A DNA stretch of 14,904 bases from an uncultured Chloroflexota bacterium (GTDB taxonomy: Bacteria; Chloroflexota; Anaerolineae; Aggregatilineales; Phototrophicaceae): assembly GCA_903904765.1 (NCBI GenBank), contig CAIVEA010000141.1:1-14904 (forward strand). The letters are read 5' to 3'. A program made the translations under genes and the position numbers. Under the pieces are notes generated by a model. The model ran no database searches, was not told the DNA's origin, and saw nothing but the letters and a program-made list of their open reading frames with translations. Shown one piece after another: positions 1 through 7,176 of this stretch. Each line of letters starts with the position of its first letter. Position 1 is the stretch's first letter.

Positions 1-2109
1 GGCATTGACAGCCCGATTCCGAAGGCCATCCGCGAGAGCGAGATGCTCAAGCTGAATCTGTTCATGACGGATGCCGACAAGACAGCGGTACTCGATCAGT
101 TCACGCTGGTCACGAGCGACTCGGCGGATTACAACGAACTGGTCAAGACTTATCCGGTGCTGGCAACCGAGTCGATTTATGTGCTGAAAACCACCGACGC
201 GGCCACGCTGGAAACGATCAAGATGCCGATGGCGAAAGCCTTCCTCGCGGTCACAGGCATCGAACAGGCGCTGGCTGACCCCGAAAAAGCTGCTGCGATG
301 AGTGCCGCCAGTGGGAGCAGTTTTGATCTGTCCAAGCTGCCGGCTGGCACGAACGTGTTCGCCATGCTGGGGCTGCTGCCCGCTGCCACGCGGGAAAAGA
401 TGCTGGAAGCAGTCAATACGCGCTTCGCGTCGCTGGGCGAAACGATGGTCACGCAGGCAGCCATGAGCGCCGTCAAGACCGAGTACGCTGCGCTGGGTAT
501 GGATACCACCAGTATGCAGAACCAGTACATCATCAGCACCGGATTGGTCATGCTGGTGCTGTCGCTGCTCTCCGGCGCAAGCACGGTGACGGTGGGTTTC
601 TTGTCGGCACGGGCGGCAGCGGGCATGGCACGCAACCTGCGCCGCGACATCTTCACGAAGGTCGAAAACTTCTCCAATGCAGAGTTCGAGAAGTTCTCCG
701 TTTCGTCGCTCATCACCCGTTCTACCAACGATGTGACTCAGCTTCAGATGCTGGTGATGATTATGATCCGCATGATTTTCTACGCACCGATCATGGCGGT
801 GGGCGGCATCATCAAGGCCATCAGTACCGACGCTTCGATGTGGTGGACGATTGCCATTGCCGTCATCGCGCTGCTCAGCCTGATTTTCAGCGTGTTCACA
901 CTGGCGCTGCCCAAGTTCCGTATCATGCAGAAGCTGGTTGATCGGTTGAACCTCGTCACCCGCGAGAATCTTTCTGGCATGATGGTCATCCGTGCGTTCA
1001 ATACGCAGTCTTTCGAGGAGAAGCGGTTCGATCAGGCCAATCAGGATTTAACCCGCGTCAACCTGTTCGTCAGCCGCGTGATGGTGGTCATGATGCCGGC
1101 CATGATGCTAATTATGAACGGCGTTTCGCTGCTCATCATCTGGGTAGGGGCGCATCAGGTGGCGGAAGCCAATATGCAGGTGGGCAACATGATGGCCTTC
1201 ATGCAGTACGCCATGCAAATCGTGATGTCCTTCCTCATGCTGTCGTTCATGTTCATCATCCTACCGCGTGCTTCGGTGTCAGCAGATCGTATCGCCGATG
1301 TGCTGGAGGTAGAACCGAGCATCCTCGACCCGGAAAAGCCCAAGAAGTTCGCGGAGCCGTTCAACGCCAAGATCGAGTTCAAGCAGGTGTCGTTCCGTTA
1401 CCCCGGCGCGGAAGAAGATGTGCTGCACGAGTTGAACTTCACGGCGCTGCCCGGTCAGACGACGGCTTTTATCGGTTCGACGGGTTCGGGCAAATCCACG
1501 CTCATCAACCTGATCCCGCGCTTCTTCGATGTGACCGAAGGTTCGATCCTGATTGACGGGGTGGATATCCGCGAAGTATCGCAGCACGACCTGCGTGAAC
1601 GCATCGGCTATGTGCCGCAGAAGGGCAACCTGTTCTCTGGCACGATTGACAGCAACCTGCGCTATGCCGACGATGACGCTTCGGACGACATGCTGCAAAA
1701 GGCGACGGAAGTGGCACAGGCTGCCGATTTCCTGCGCGATATGCCGGACGGCCTGTTCTCGCCCGTTTCGCAGGGCGGCACGAACGTCTCTGGCGGGCAG
1801 CGGCAGCGGCTCTCGATTGCCCGCGCACTGGTCAAGAACCCGCCTATCTACATTTTCGATGACAGTTTCTCGGCGCTGGACTTCAAAACGGATGTGGCGT
1901 TGCGCCGCGCCCTCAAGGAATACACTGCCGATAGCACGCTGCTCATCGTGGCTCAGCGTATCGCCACCATTCTCACTGCCGATCATATCGTGGTGCTGGA
2001 CGAAGGGAAGATCGTGGGGCAAGGCACGCACAGCGAATTGATGATTAACTGCGAAACCTACCGCGAAATCGCGTTGTCGCAGCTCAGCATGGAGGAACTT
2101 GCATCATGA
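1..2109 (+). CDS. Heterodimeric ABC exporter, degenerate-site half (5' partial)
   Basis: Membrane-spanning half-transporter with a C-terminal ATPase domain, probably exporting drugs, lipids or peptides; the substrate cannot be read from sequence. The frame is open from base 1, so the ATG at 43 is internal and the true start, with the first membrane helix, lies upstream. Counting from base 1, residues 1-175 are a soluble stretch that in this family sits outside the membrane between helices 1 and 2. Helices follow from about residue 176 (the family stretch ending RRDIFTKVENFS is visible). The ATPase domain has Walker A GSTGSGKST (492-500), signature VSGGQ (from 596) and Walker B IFDD (Asp620-Asp621). 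Asp621 stands where the catalytic Glu normally is, and the H-loop His is Gln652 (VAQR). Both substitutions are typical of the non-hydrolysing half of heterodimeric exporters such as TM287/288. It overlaps the next gene by 4 bp. Confidence 0.93.
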   Translation, partial: GIDSPIPKAIRESEMLKLNLFMTDADKTAVLDQFTLVTSDSADYNELVKTYPVLATESIYVLKTTDAATLETIKMPMAKAFLAVTGIEQALADPEKAAAMSAASGSSFDLSKLPAGTNVFAMLGLLPAATREKMLEAVNTRFASLGETMVTQAAMSAVKTEYAALGMDTTSMQNQYIISTGLVMLVLSLLSGASTVTVGFLSARAAAGMARNLRRDIFTKVENFSNAEFEKFSVSSLITRSTNDVTQLQMLVMIMIRMIFYAPIMAVGGIIKAISTDASMWWTIAIAVIALLSLIFSVFTLALPKFRIMQKLVDRLNLVTRENLSGMMVIRAFNTQSFEEKRFDQANQDLTRVNLFVSRVMVVMMPAMMLIMNGVSLLIIWVGAHQVAEANMQVGNMMAFMQYAMQIVMSFLMLSFMFIILPRASVSADRIADVLEVEPSILDPEKPKKFAEPFNAKIEFKQVSFRYPGAEEDVLHELNFTALPGQTTAFIGSTGSGKSTLINLIPRFFDVTEGSILIDGVDIREVSQHDLRERIGYVPQKGNLFSGTIDSNLRYADDDASDDMLQKATEVAQAADFLRDMPDGLFSPVSQGGTNVSGGQRQRLSIARALVKNPPIYIFDDSFSALDFKTDVALRRALKEYTADSTLLIVAQRIATILTADHIVVLDEGKIVGQGTHSELMINCETYREIALSQLSMEELAS

Positions 2110-3995
2110 TGTTCACAGCACAACGTCCCGGTCAAAGCGGCGAGCGCGGCCCGATGGGTGGTCCGGGTGGCGGGCATGGCCCCGGCGGCATGATGGGGCC
2201 GGTTCAAAAAGCGCGTGATTTCAAAGGCACGATGCGTAAACTGGCCGTGTACCTGAAGGCGTATCAGATCTCTATCGTAGTGGTGTTCCTGTTCTCGATT
2301 GCGGCCACTGCGTTCACGATTGTCGGCCCCAAAATCCTCGGCAAAGCCACCACCAAGCTGTTCGAGGGGGTGATGGGGCAGCTTTCCGGTACGGGGAGTG
2401 GGATTGATTTCGAGTACATTGGCAACATCATCGTGCTGATGATTGGTCTGTATCTGCTTTCGACAGCCTTCAACTACTTGCAAGGCTGGATCATGACCAA
2501 TATCTCGATGCAAATCACCTACCGTTTCCGCAAGGACATCTCGGAGAAGATCAACCGGATGCCGCTGCGTTACTTCGACGGCACGAATCATGGCGAAGTG
2601 CTGTCCCGCGTGACGAACGATGTGGATACCGTCAGCCAGACGCTGAACCAGAGTTTGTCGCAGATCGTGAGTTCGATCACCATGCTGGTGGGCGTGTTCG
2701 TGATGATGCTTTCGATCAGCTTCGGCATGACGCTGGCCTCGCTGGTGATTATCCCGTTGTCGTTCGTCATCATCGCGCTGGTGATTAAGCGTTCGCAGCA
2801 CTACTTCAAGGAACAGCAGGATTATCTGGGGCATGTCAACGGACACATCGAGGAGATGTACAGCGGGCATATCGTCGTCAAGGCGTTCAACGGCGAGCAG
2901 AAAAGCATCGAGAAGTTCGATAAGTACAACGCCACGCTGTATAACACCGCATGGAAGTCGCAGTTCATCTCCGGCCTGATGATGCCCGTGCTGATGTTCG
3001 TGGGCAACCTGAACTATGTAGCCGTGTCCATTCTGGGCGGGTATCTGGCGGTGCAAGGCGCGATCACGGTGGGCGATATTCAGGCGTTCATCCAGTATGT
3101 CCGTCTGTTCACGCAGCCTATCGCGCAGATTGCCAACATCTCCAACGTGCTTCAGCAGACGGCTGCGGCGGCCGAGCGCGTGTTTGAGTTCCTCGAAGAA
3201 GAAGAAGAGGTGCCGGACACGAGCAATCCACTGAAGGTGGCGAACGTGGAAGGCCATGTGGAGTTCAAGAACGTCCACTTCGGCTACTCGCCGGACAAGA
3301 TCATTATCAACGACTTCTCGGCGGAGGCGAAACCCGGTCAGAAGATCGCCATCGTTGGCCCCACCGGGGCGGGCAAGACCACGATGGTCAAGCTGCTCAT
3401 GCGTTTCTACGATGTGAACAGCGGCGTGATTTTGCTGGATGGTCACGACATCCGTGACTTCACCCGTGATGACCTGCGCGGTAAGTTTGGCATGGTGCTT
3501 CAGGATGCGTGGCTGTACAACGACACCATTCTGGAGAACATCCGCTACGGTCGTTTGAGCGCCACCCACGATGAGGTGATCGCGGCGGCGAAAGCGGCGC
3601 ATGTAGACCATTTCGTGCGGACGTTGCCGGACGGCTACAACACGGTGCTGGATGAGGAAGCCTCTAACGTGTCGCAGGGGCAAAAGCAGTTGTTGACGAT
3701 TGCCCGCGCCATCCTTGCCGACCCGACCATCCTGATTCTGGATGAAGCGACCAGTTCGGTGGATACGCGCACCGAAGTGCTGATTCAGAAGGCGATGGAT
3801 CATCTGATGCACAACCGCACCAGTTTCATCATCGCGCACCGCCTGTCCACCATCCGCAACGCCGACCTGATTCTGGTGATGAAGGACGGCGACATTGTGG
3901 AGCAGGGCAACCATGTGGAATTGCTGGCGCGGGGCGGTTTCTACGCCGATCTGTACAACAGCCAGTTTGAGCACCCCGAAGCCAGCATCGCCTGA
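2106..3995 (+). CDS. Heterodimeric ABC exporter, catalytic half
   Basis: Partner half-transporter, 629 residues, full length. The start ATG overlaps the stop of the preceding gene (ATGA), with GGAGG at 2091-2095 ten bases upstream; a second ATG follows directly at 2109. The first 35 residues are Gly/Met/Pro-rich and precede the DFKGT segment common in this family. Six membrane helices occupy roughly residues 50-330. The ATPase domain shows Walker A GPTGAGKTT (418-426), signature VSQGQ (522-526, degenerate because Gln replaces the first Gly of SGGQ), Walker B ILDE with catalytic Glu547, and H-loop His578. With the upstream protein this gives one complete ATP site (Walker motifs and Glu from this chain, VSGGQ from the other) and one degenerate site, the normal arrangement in asymmetric exporters. 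The substrate is unknown. The two genes are evidently translated together. Confidence 0.95.
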   Translation: MMFTAQRPGQSGERGPMGGPGGGHGPGGMMGPVQKARDFKGTMRKLAVYLKAYQISIVVVFLFSIAATAFTIVGPKILGKATTKLFEGVMGQLSGTGSGIDFEYIGNIIVLMIGLYLLSTAFNYLQGWIMTNISMQITYRFRKDISEKINRMPLRYFDGTNHGEVLSRVTNDVDTVSQTLNQSLSQIVSSITMLVGVFVMMLSISFGMTLASLVIIPLSFVIIALVIKRSQHYFKEQQDYLGHVNGHIEEMYSGHIVVKAFNGEQKSIEKFDKYNATLYNTAWKSQFISGLMMPVLMFVGNLNYVAVSILGGYLAVQGAITVGDIQAFIQYVRLFTQPIAQIANISNVLQQTAAAAERVFEFLEEEEEVPDTSNPLKVANVEGHVEFKNVHFGYSPDKIIINDFSAEAKPGQKIAIVGPTGAGKTTMVKLLMRFYDVNSGVILLDGHDIRDFTRDDLRGKFGMVLQDAWLYNDTILENIRYGRLSATHDEVIAAAKAAHVDHFVRTLPDGYNTVLDEEASNVSQGQKQLLTIARAILADPTILILDEATSSVDTRTEVLIQKAMDHLMHNRTSFIIAHRLSTIRNADLILVMKDGDIVEQGNHVELLARGGFYADLYNSQFEHPEASIA

Positions 3996-4013
3996 TGCGG
4001 CTGTAGCAGGTAG

Positions 4014-4126
4014 CCCTCACCCCCAACCCCTCTCTCAACCGCTGAGTACAGCTAGGAGAGGGGAGGAATGCTGTGTCTGCCTACTTTACTCCCTTCGCCA
4101 TGAGGGAGAAGGGCGGGGGATGAGGG
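4014..4126. repeat. Nested palindromic intergenic repeat
   Basis: Outer arms CCCTCA (4014-4019) and TGAGGG (4121-4126) continue into C-rich and G-rich tracts that also largely pair. Inside lie two smaller hairpins: CCCCTCTC (4027-4034) with GAGAGGGG (4056-4063), and CTCCCT (4089-4094) with AGGGAG (4103-4108). The CCCTCACCCCCAACCCCTCT type of arm is one I recognise as a dispersed intergenic element in Chloroflexota, cyanobacteria and other genomes, so this is probably a small non-coding mobile or REP-like repeat. Its copy number cannot be seen here. It starts 18 bases after the ABC stop codon and could also act as a transcript 3' end, though it lacks a terminal T-run. Confidence 0.55.
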
Positions 4127-4145
4127 ACTCCGTTTCTTATGGCAT

Positions 4146-4205
4146 ACCCCCTTTAACGCCGAACAGGTTACACTGATCGTAGTTACGGGTTAACCTGAAG
4201 GGGGT
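4146..4205 (+). promoter_or_regulatory. Inverted repeat covering the ribosome-binding site of the DUF4432 gene
   Basis: Two perfect arm pairs are nested: ACCCCCTT (4146-4153) with AAGGGGGT (4198-4205), and CAGGTTA (4164-4170) with TAACCTG (4191-4197). The right-hand arms are contiguous; the left-hand arms are separated by 10 bases that would bulge out. The outer right arm is the Shine-Dalgarno (AAGGGGG, 4198-4204), seven bases before the ATG at 4212. If transcribed from upstream, the RNA could fold so as to hide the ribosome-binding site; as DNA it could be an operator. The pairing is seen directly; the regulatory role is inferred. Confidence 0.45.
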
Positions 4206-4211
4206 TTTATA

Positions 4212-5294
4212 ATGCTCAACCCGCGCCAGTGGACGCGAGACATCCTCGAAAAGCACAGTCTAGATATGCGGCAGTTCGTCGGCTTTCGCTCCAGCACACT
4301 CCCCAACGGGATGCGGATTGTGGAAGCCTACAACGCCGCTGGTTTGAACTTCACCATTCTGCCGGATCGCGGTCTGGACATCTGGACGGCCAGCTACAAA
4401 GGTCTGCCGCTGACGTGGGTCAGCCCCGGTTCGCCGCACCCGCCCGATGATGGCATGATGTGGCTGCGGCAGTTCAACGGCGGTTTGCTGGTGACATGCG
4501 GTCTGCTGCATGTCGGCCCGCCAGAGAAGGATGATGTGACTGGCGAGTCCCGCGATTTGCACGGGAACGCCACCCGCTTACGGGCGGGCGATGTTTCGGT
4601 GGATGGTGGTTGGGCAGCTGATGGACGCTATAAGGTCACGCTCAAGGGCGCAGTCCACGAGTCGCGGTTGTTCGCGGAGCAAATCCGTCTTGAGCGCACC
4701 TACACGCTTGATCTGGCTTCACCCGTCATTCAGATTGACGATACCATCACCAATATTGGTGATGAACCCGTCCCGTTCATGATTCTGTACCATTTCAACG
4801 TGGGCTTCCCGCTGATTCAGCATGGGACGCGCTTGATGTCCAGCGGGCAGGTGGTCGCCCGCAACGAACAGGCGATGCCGGGGCTGCCCAACTGGCCGCT
4901 GTATAACGCACCGTCTGCCAGTTATCTGGAGCAGGTTTTTTTCCATCATGTTCATGCCGATACAGCGGGTTATTCGCTGGCGGCGCTGAACGTGCATGGC
5001 GAGTTTGGCCTTGCGGTGCGCTGGCGCACGACGGAACTGCCATACCTGACCCAGTGGAAGAATACCCGTCAGGGGATTGTGGTGTGCGGCGTGGAACCGG
5101 GCAACTGCTTGCCAGAAGGCTTGAATTCCGCCCGCAAGAATGGGCGCTTGGTCATGCTCCAACCGGGGGAAACGCAGTCGTTCGCAACCGCGCTGGAAGT
5201 GCTGGATGGCGCGACGGCGGTACAGAATGCTCGCGAGGAGATCGAAACGCTGGCGGCGGAGGGCCGTCCGGTGGTGGGCTGCAAACTGCCGTAA
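4212..5294 (+). CDS. DUF4432 family aldose-1-epimerase-like protein
   Basis: A 360-residue cytoplasmic protein of the DUF4432 family, related in fold to galactose mutarotase/aldose 1-epimerase. It has no signal peptide or membrane helix. Family-type motifs are LPDRGLDI (Asp52, Arg53), GGLLVTCGL followed by HVGPP (His100), DLHGNA (His117), YHFNVGFPL (His194) and CGVEPGNC (Glu295). By analogy with mutarotases, His194 and Glu295 are reasonable acid/base candidates, but this is inference. Enzymes of this fold interconvert anomers of sugars; the actual sugar is unknown. The start is firm: an in-frame TAA at 4191 excludes a longer protein and AAGGGGG lies seven bases upstream of the ATG. It appears monocistronic, between a repeat and a terminator, with a possible RBS-occluding inverted repeat in its leader. 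Confidence 0.88.
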   Translation: MLNPRQWTRDILEKHSLDMRQFVGFRSSTLPNGMRIVEAYNAAGLNFTILPDRGLDIWTASYKGLPLTWVSPGSPHPPDDGMMWLRQFNGGLLVTCGLLHVGPPEKDDVTGESRDLHGNATRLRAGDVSVDGGWAADGRYKVTLKGAVHESRLFAEQIRLERTYTLDLASPVIQIDDTITNIGDEPVPFMILYHFNVGFPLIQHGTRLMSSGQVVARNEQAMPGLPNWPLYNAPSASYLEQVFFHHVHADTAGYSLAALNVHGEFGLAVRWRTTELPYLTQWKNTRQGIVVCGVEPGNCLPEGLNSARKNGRLVMLQPGETQSFATALEVLDGATAVQNAREEIETLAAEGRPVVGCKLP

Positions 5295-5321
5295 TCGCTG
5301 CTGAACAAACGCATGAGTCGG

Positions 5322-5350
5322 AAGGGCATGAGCGCATCATGCCCTTTTTT
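5322..5350 (+). terminator. Rho-independent terminator after the DUF4432 gene
   Basis: A perfect stem GGGCATGA (5324-5331) / TCATGCCC (5337-5344) with loop GCGCA is followed at once by six T (5345-5350). The flanking AA and TT extend the pairing by two. It lies 27 bases after the stop codon and separates this gene from the cyclase operon. Confidence 0.92.
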
Positions 5351-5405
5351 ATTCCTTATTTACGTAACAGACGTTCCCTTCACAAGCGCAGGATTGGAAC
5401 GGGTG

Positions 5406-5411
5406 TATAAT
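5406..5411 (+). promoter_or_regulatory. Putative -10 element for the cyclase operon
   Basis: A perfect TATAAT lies 31 bases before the preferred ATG at 5443, in the gap after the terminator, where a promoter is required. I could not find a convincing -35 box at 16-18 bases, so only the -10 is called. Confidence 0.45.
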
Positions 5412-5442
5412 TTTCACATTCAGCATACGGCGGGGTGTGAAC

Positions 5443-7176
5443 ATGCTTGATGGAAATACACATCCGATTAACGATGTGCAGCGTCTCAAAGTGTATATTG
5501 CCGAGGTGATCGCCGCGCTCAGCAGCCAAGCCGAAATTCTCAAGATGCGCGGCATGAATTTGCCGCCGGGCGCGATGCAGAACCTCGAAAGCATTGATCG
5601 TGATCTGACCGCGCTTCAGAAGCACATGGGTGGTGAGGATACCGAACTGGCGCAACTGCGGGCGCTGGCGGCGACTTCAGCGATGATTAACTCGTCCCTT
5701 GATCTGGACGATGTGTTGACGCAAGCCATTGATGAAGTGATTTCGCTGACGGGCGCGGAACGTGGCTATATCGTGCTTCGCAATCATGCCAGCGGCGAAC
5801 TGGATTTCCGCGTCTCCCGTGATCTGGAAACCGGGCAGTCCAGCGGGTTTCAGGGCAGCCAGACCATTCTGAACGAGGTCATTACTACCGGGCAGCCCAT
5901 TTTGAGCGATAACGCTTATGGCGACACCCGCTTGCAGCAGGTTTCGACCATCGCGCAGATGGTGCTGCGCTCGGTGCTATGCGTGCCGCTGCGCTACAAA
6001 GACCAGATTACCGGCGCGGTATATGTGGATAATCGCCTGCGCTCCGGCATGTTCTCGGATCGGGAAAAAGGGGTGCTGTCGGCTTTTGCGAACCAGATGG
6101 CCGTTGCCATCGAAAATGCGCGGCTGTTCATGCAGGCGCAGGCCTACCTGAATGAAATCACCGAACTGCAAGAGGTGATGTCGAACGTGTTCTCGTCCAT
6201 CGGTAGCGGGGTCATTACCACTACGCAGGACGATGCTATCCGCACCTTCAACGCGGCAGCGGGCGACATTCTGGGCATTGAGCCGGAACACGCGCTAGGG
6301 CAGTTGTTAGAGTCGGTGATTCCGGCGTTGAAAGATGACATTCTCACGCGCATTGAGCAGGGTGAAAGCGCCGCGTTCGAGGCGGAATATGAGCATCACA
6401 ACCGGGGACGGTTGCTCCTCGGCTTGAAATTATCTCCCCTGAAAGACCCGGAAGGGCAGCTTCAGGGTGTGGCGCTGGTGGCAGACGACCTGACTGAACA
6501 GCGTGAACGCGAAGACCGCCTGAACATCCTGCGCCGCTACCTGCCGCCCGCGATGGTAGATAATATCGAGGACATCGCCAACCTCGCCTTAGGCGGCGAA
6601 CGGCGCGAGATGACCTGCATGTTCGTGGATGTGCGTCCCTTCACGACCTTCCCGCCCGAACTGCGCCCGAAGCAGGTCATGGACTTGCTGAACGAATATC
6701 TGGCGGTGGCGACGGACTGTATAAGCGATTTTAACGGCGTGCTGGATAAGTACATGGGTACGGAAGTCATGGCGCTGTTCAATACGCAGATTAACCCGCA
6801 ACCGGATCATGCGTGGCAGGCGGTGGCGGCGGCGCTCGAAATGCGCGAACGCTTTGTCGAATTGTATGCACGACAGGGGCTTGACCCGAATAATCACCTG
6901 TACCGCGTGGGCATTCACAGCGGCGTGGCGACTACAGGCAACGTGGGGAGTCTCAGCCGCCGCGATTTCACCGCACTGGGTGATACCATCAATTTGTCTC
7001 ACCGTCTGCTGGAGAACGCCAAAGGTGGACAGATCATCATCAGCGAGGCGAATGTGGGCTATGTCCAGCAGCAACTGGATGGGTTGCCCGGTCACATTCA
7101 CCTGAAAGATCATGATCCCATCAAGGCCAAAGGCCGCCAGCAGTTCACCACTGTTTATGAGGTGTTCCGCACATGA
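5443..7176 (+). CDS. GAF-PAS class III nucleotide cyclase, C2-like subunit
   Basis: Predicted cytoplasmic sensor cyclase of 577 residues. ATG 5443 is preferred over GTG 5437 because GGGGTG (5432-5437) is then at a workable distance. Order: N-terminal helix with an RGMNLPPG motif and coiled coil (about 1-80), GAF (about 87-230), PAS (about 245-353), class III adenylate/guanylate cyclase domain (about 384-575). Catalytic residues compared with the family: first metal Asp396 is present (FVDVR) but the following Gly is Pro; the second metal Asp is Thr440 (KYMGT for KYMGD). Adenine-binding Lys436 and Thr510, and transition-state Asn517 and Arg521 (ALGDTINLSHR), are all present. Lacking the second metal ligand, this chain alone should be inactive or weak; it resembles the C2 half of mammalian adenylyl cyclase. 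The next gene supplies the missing residues and overlaps by 4 bp. The Lys/Thr pair suggests ATP as substrate. Confidence 0.93.
   Translation: MLDGNTHPINDVQRLKVYIAEVIAALSSQAEILKMRGMNLPPGAMQNLESIDRDLTALQKHMGGEDTELAQLRALAATSAMINSSLDLDDVLTQAIDEVISLTGAERGYIVLRNHASGELDFRVSRDLETGQSSGFQGSQTILNEVITTGQPILSDNAYGDTRLQQVSTIAQMVLRSVLCVPLRYKDQITGAVYVDNRLRSGMFSDREKGVLSAFANQMAVAIENARLFMQAQAYLNEITELQEVMSNVFSSIGSGVITTTQDDAIRTFNAAAGDILGIEPEHALGQLLESVIPALKDDILTRIEQGESAAFEAEYEHHNRGRLLLGLKLSPLKDPEGQLQGVALVADDLTEQREREDRLNILRRYLPPAMVDNIEDIANLALGGERREMTCMFVDVRPFTTFPPELRPKQVMDLLNEYLAVATDCISDFNGVLDKYMGTEVMALFNTQINPQPDHAWQAVAAALEMRERFVELYARQGLDPNNHLYRVGIHSGVATTGNVGSLSRRDFTALGDTINLSHRLLENAKGGQIIISEANVGYVQQQLDGLPGHIHLKDHDPIKAKGRQQFTTVYEVFRT

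Noticed and set aside
43..45. ATG at 43 as the start of the first ABC protein
   Set aside because: The frame is open back to base 1, the upstream residues (GIDSPIPKAIRESE) match the family, and helix 1 is missing, so the gene begins outside the window.
1279..2031. Antisense open frame of 250 codons opposite the first ABC gene
   Set aside because: Shadow of the coding strand, with an Arg/His-rich composition and no motif.
2058..3974. Very long antisense open frame (638 codons) opposite the second ABC gene
   Set aside because: The + strand frame has unmistakable ABC motifs throughout. The antisense product is His/Arg/Gln-rich without domains, as expected from mirrored codon bias in GC-rich DNA.
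3895..4176. 93-codon open frame spanning the end of the ABC gene and the repeat
   Set aside because: It overlaps the coding end in another frame and then reads through the palindromic repeat. There is no ribosome-binding site or recognisable product.
4208..4213. TATAAT overlapping the DUF4432 start codon
   Set aside because: It has no -35 box at a suitable distance, and a good Shine-Dalgarno lies upstream, so transcription must begin earlier. Probably chance.
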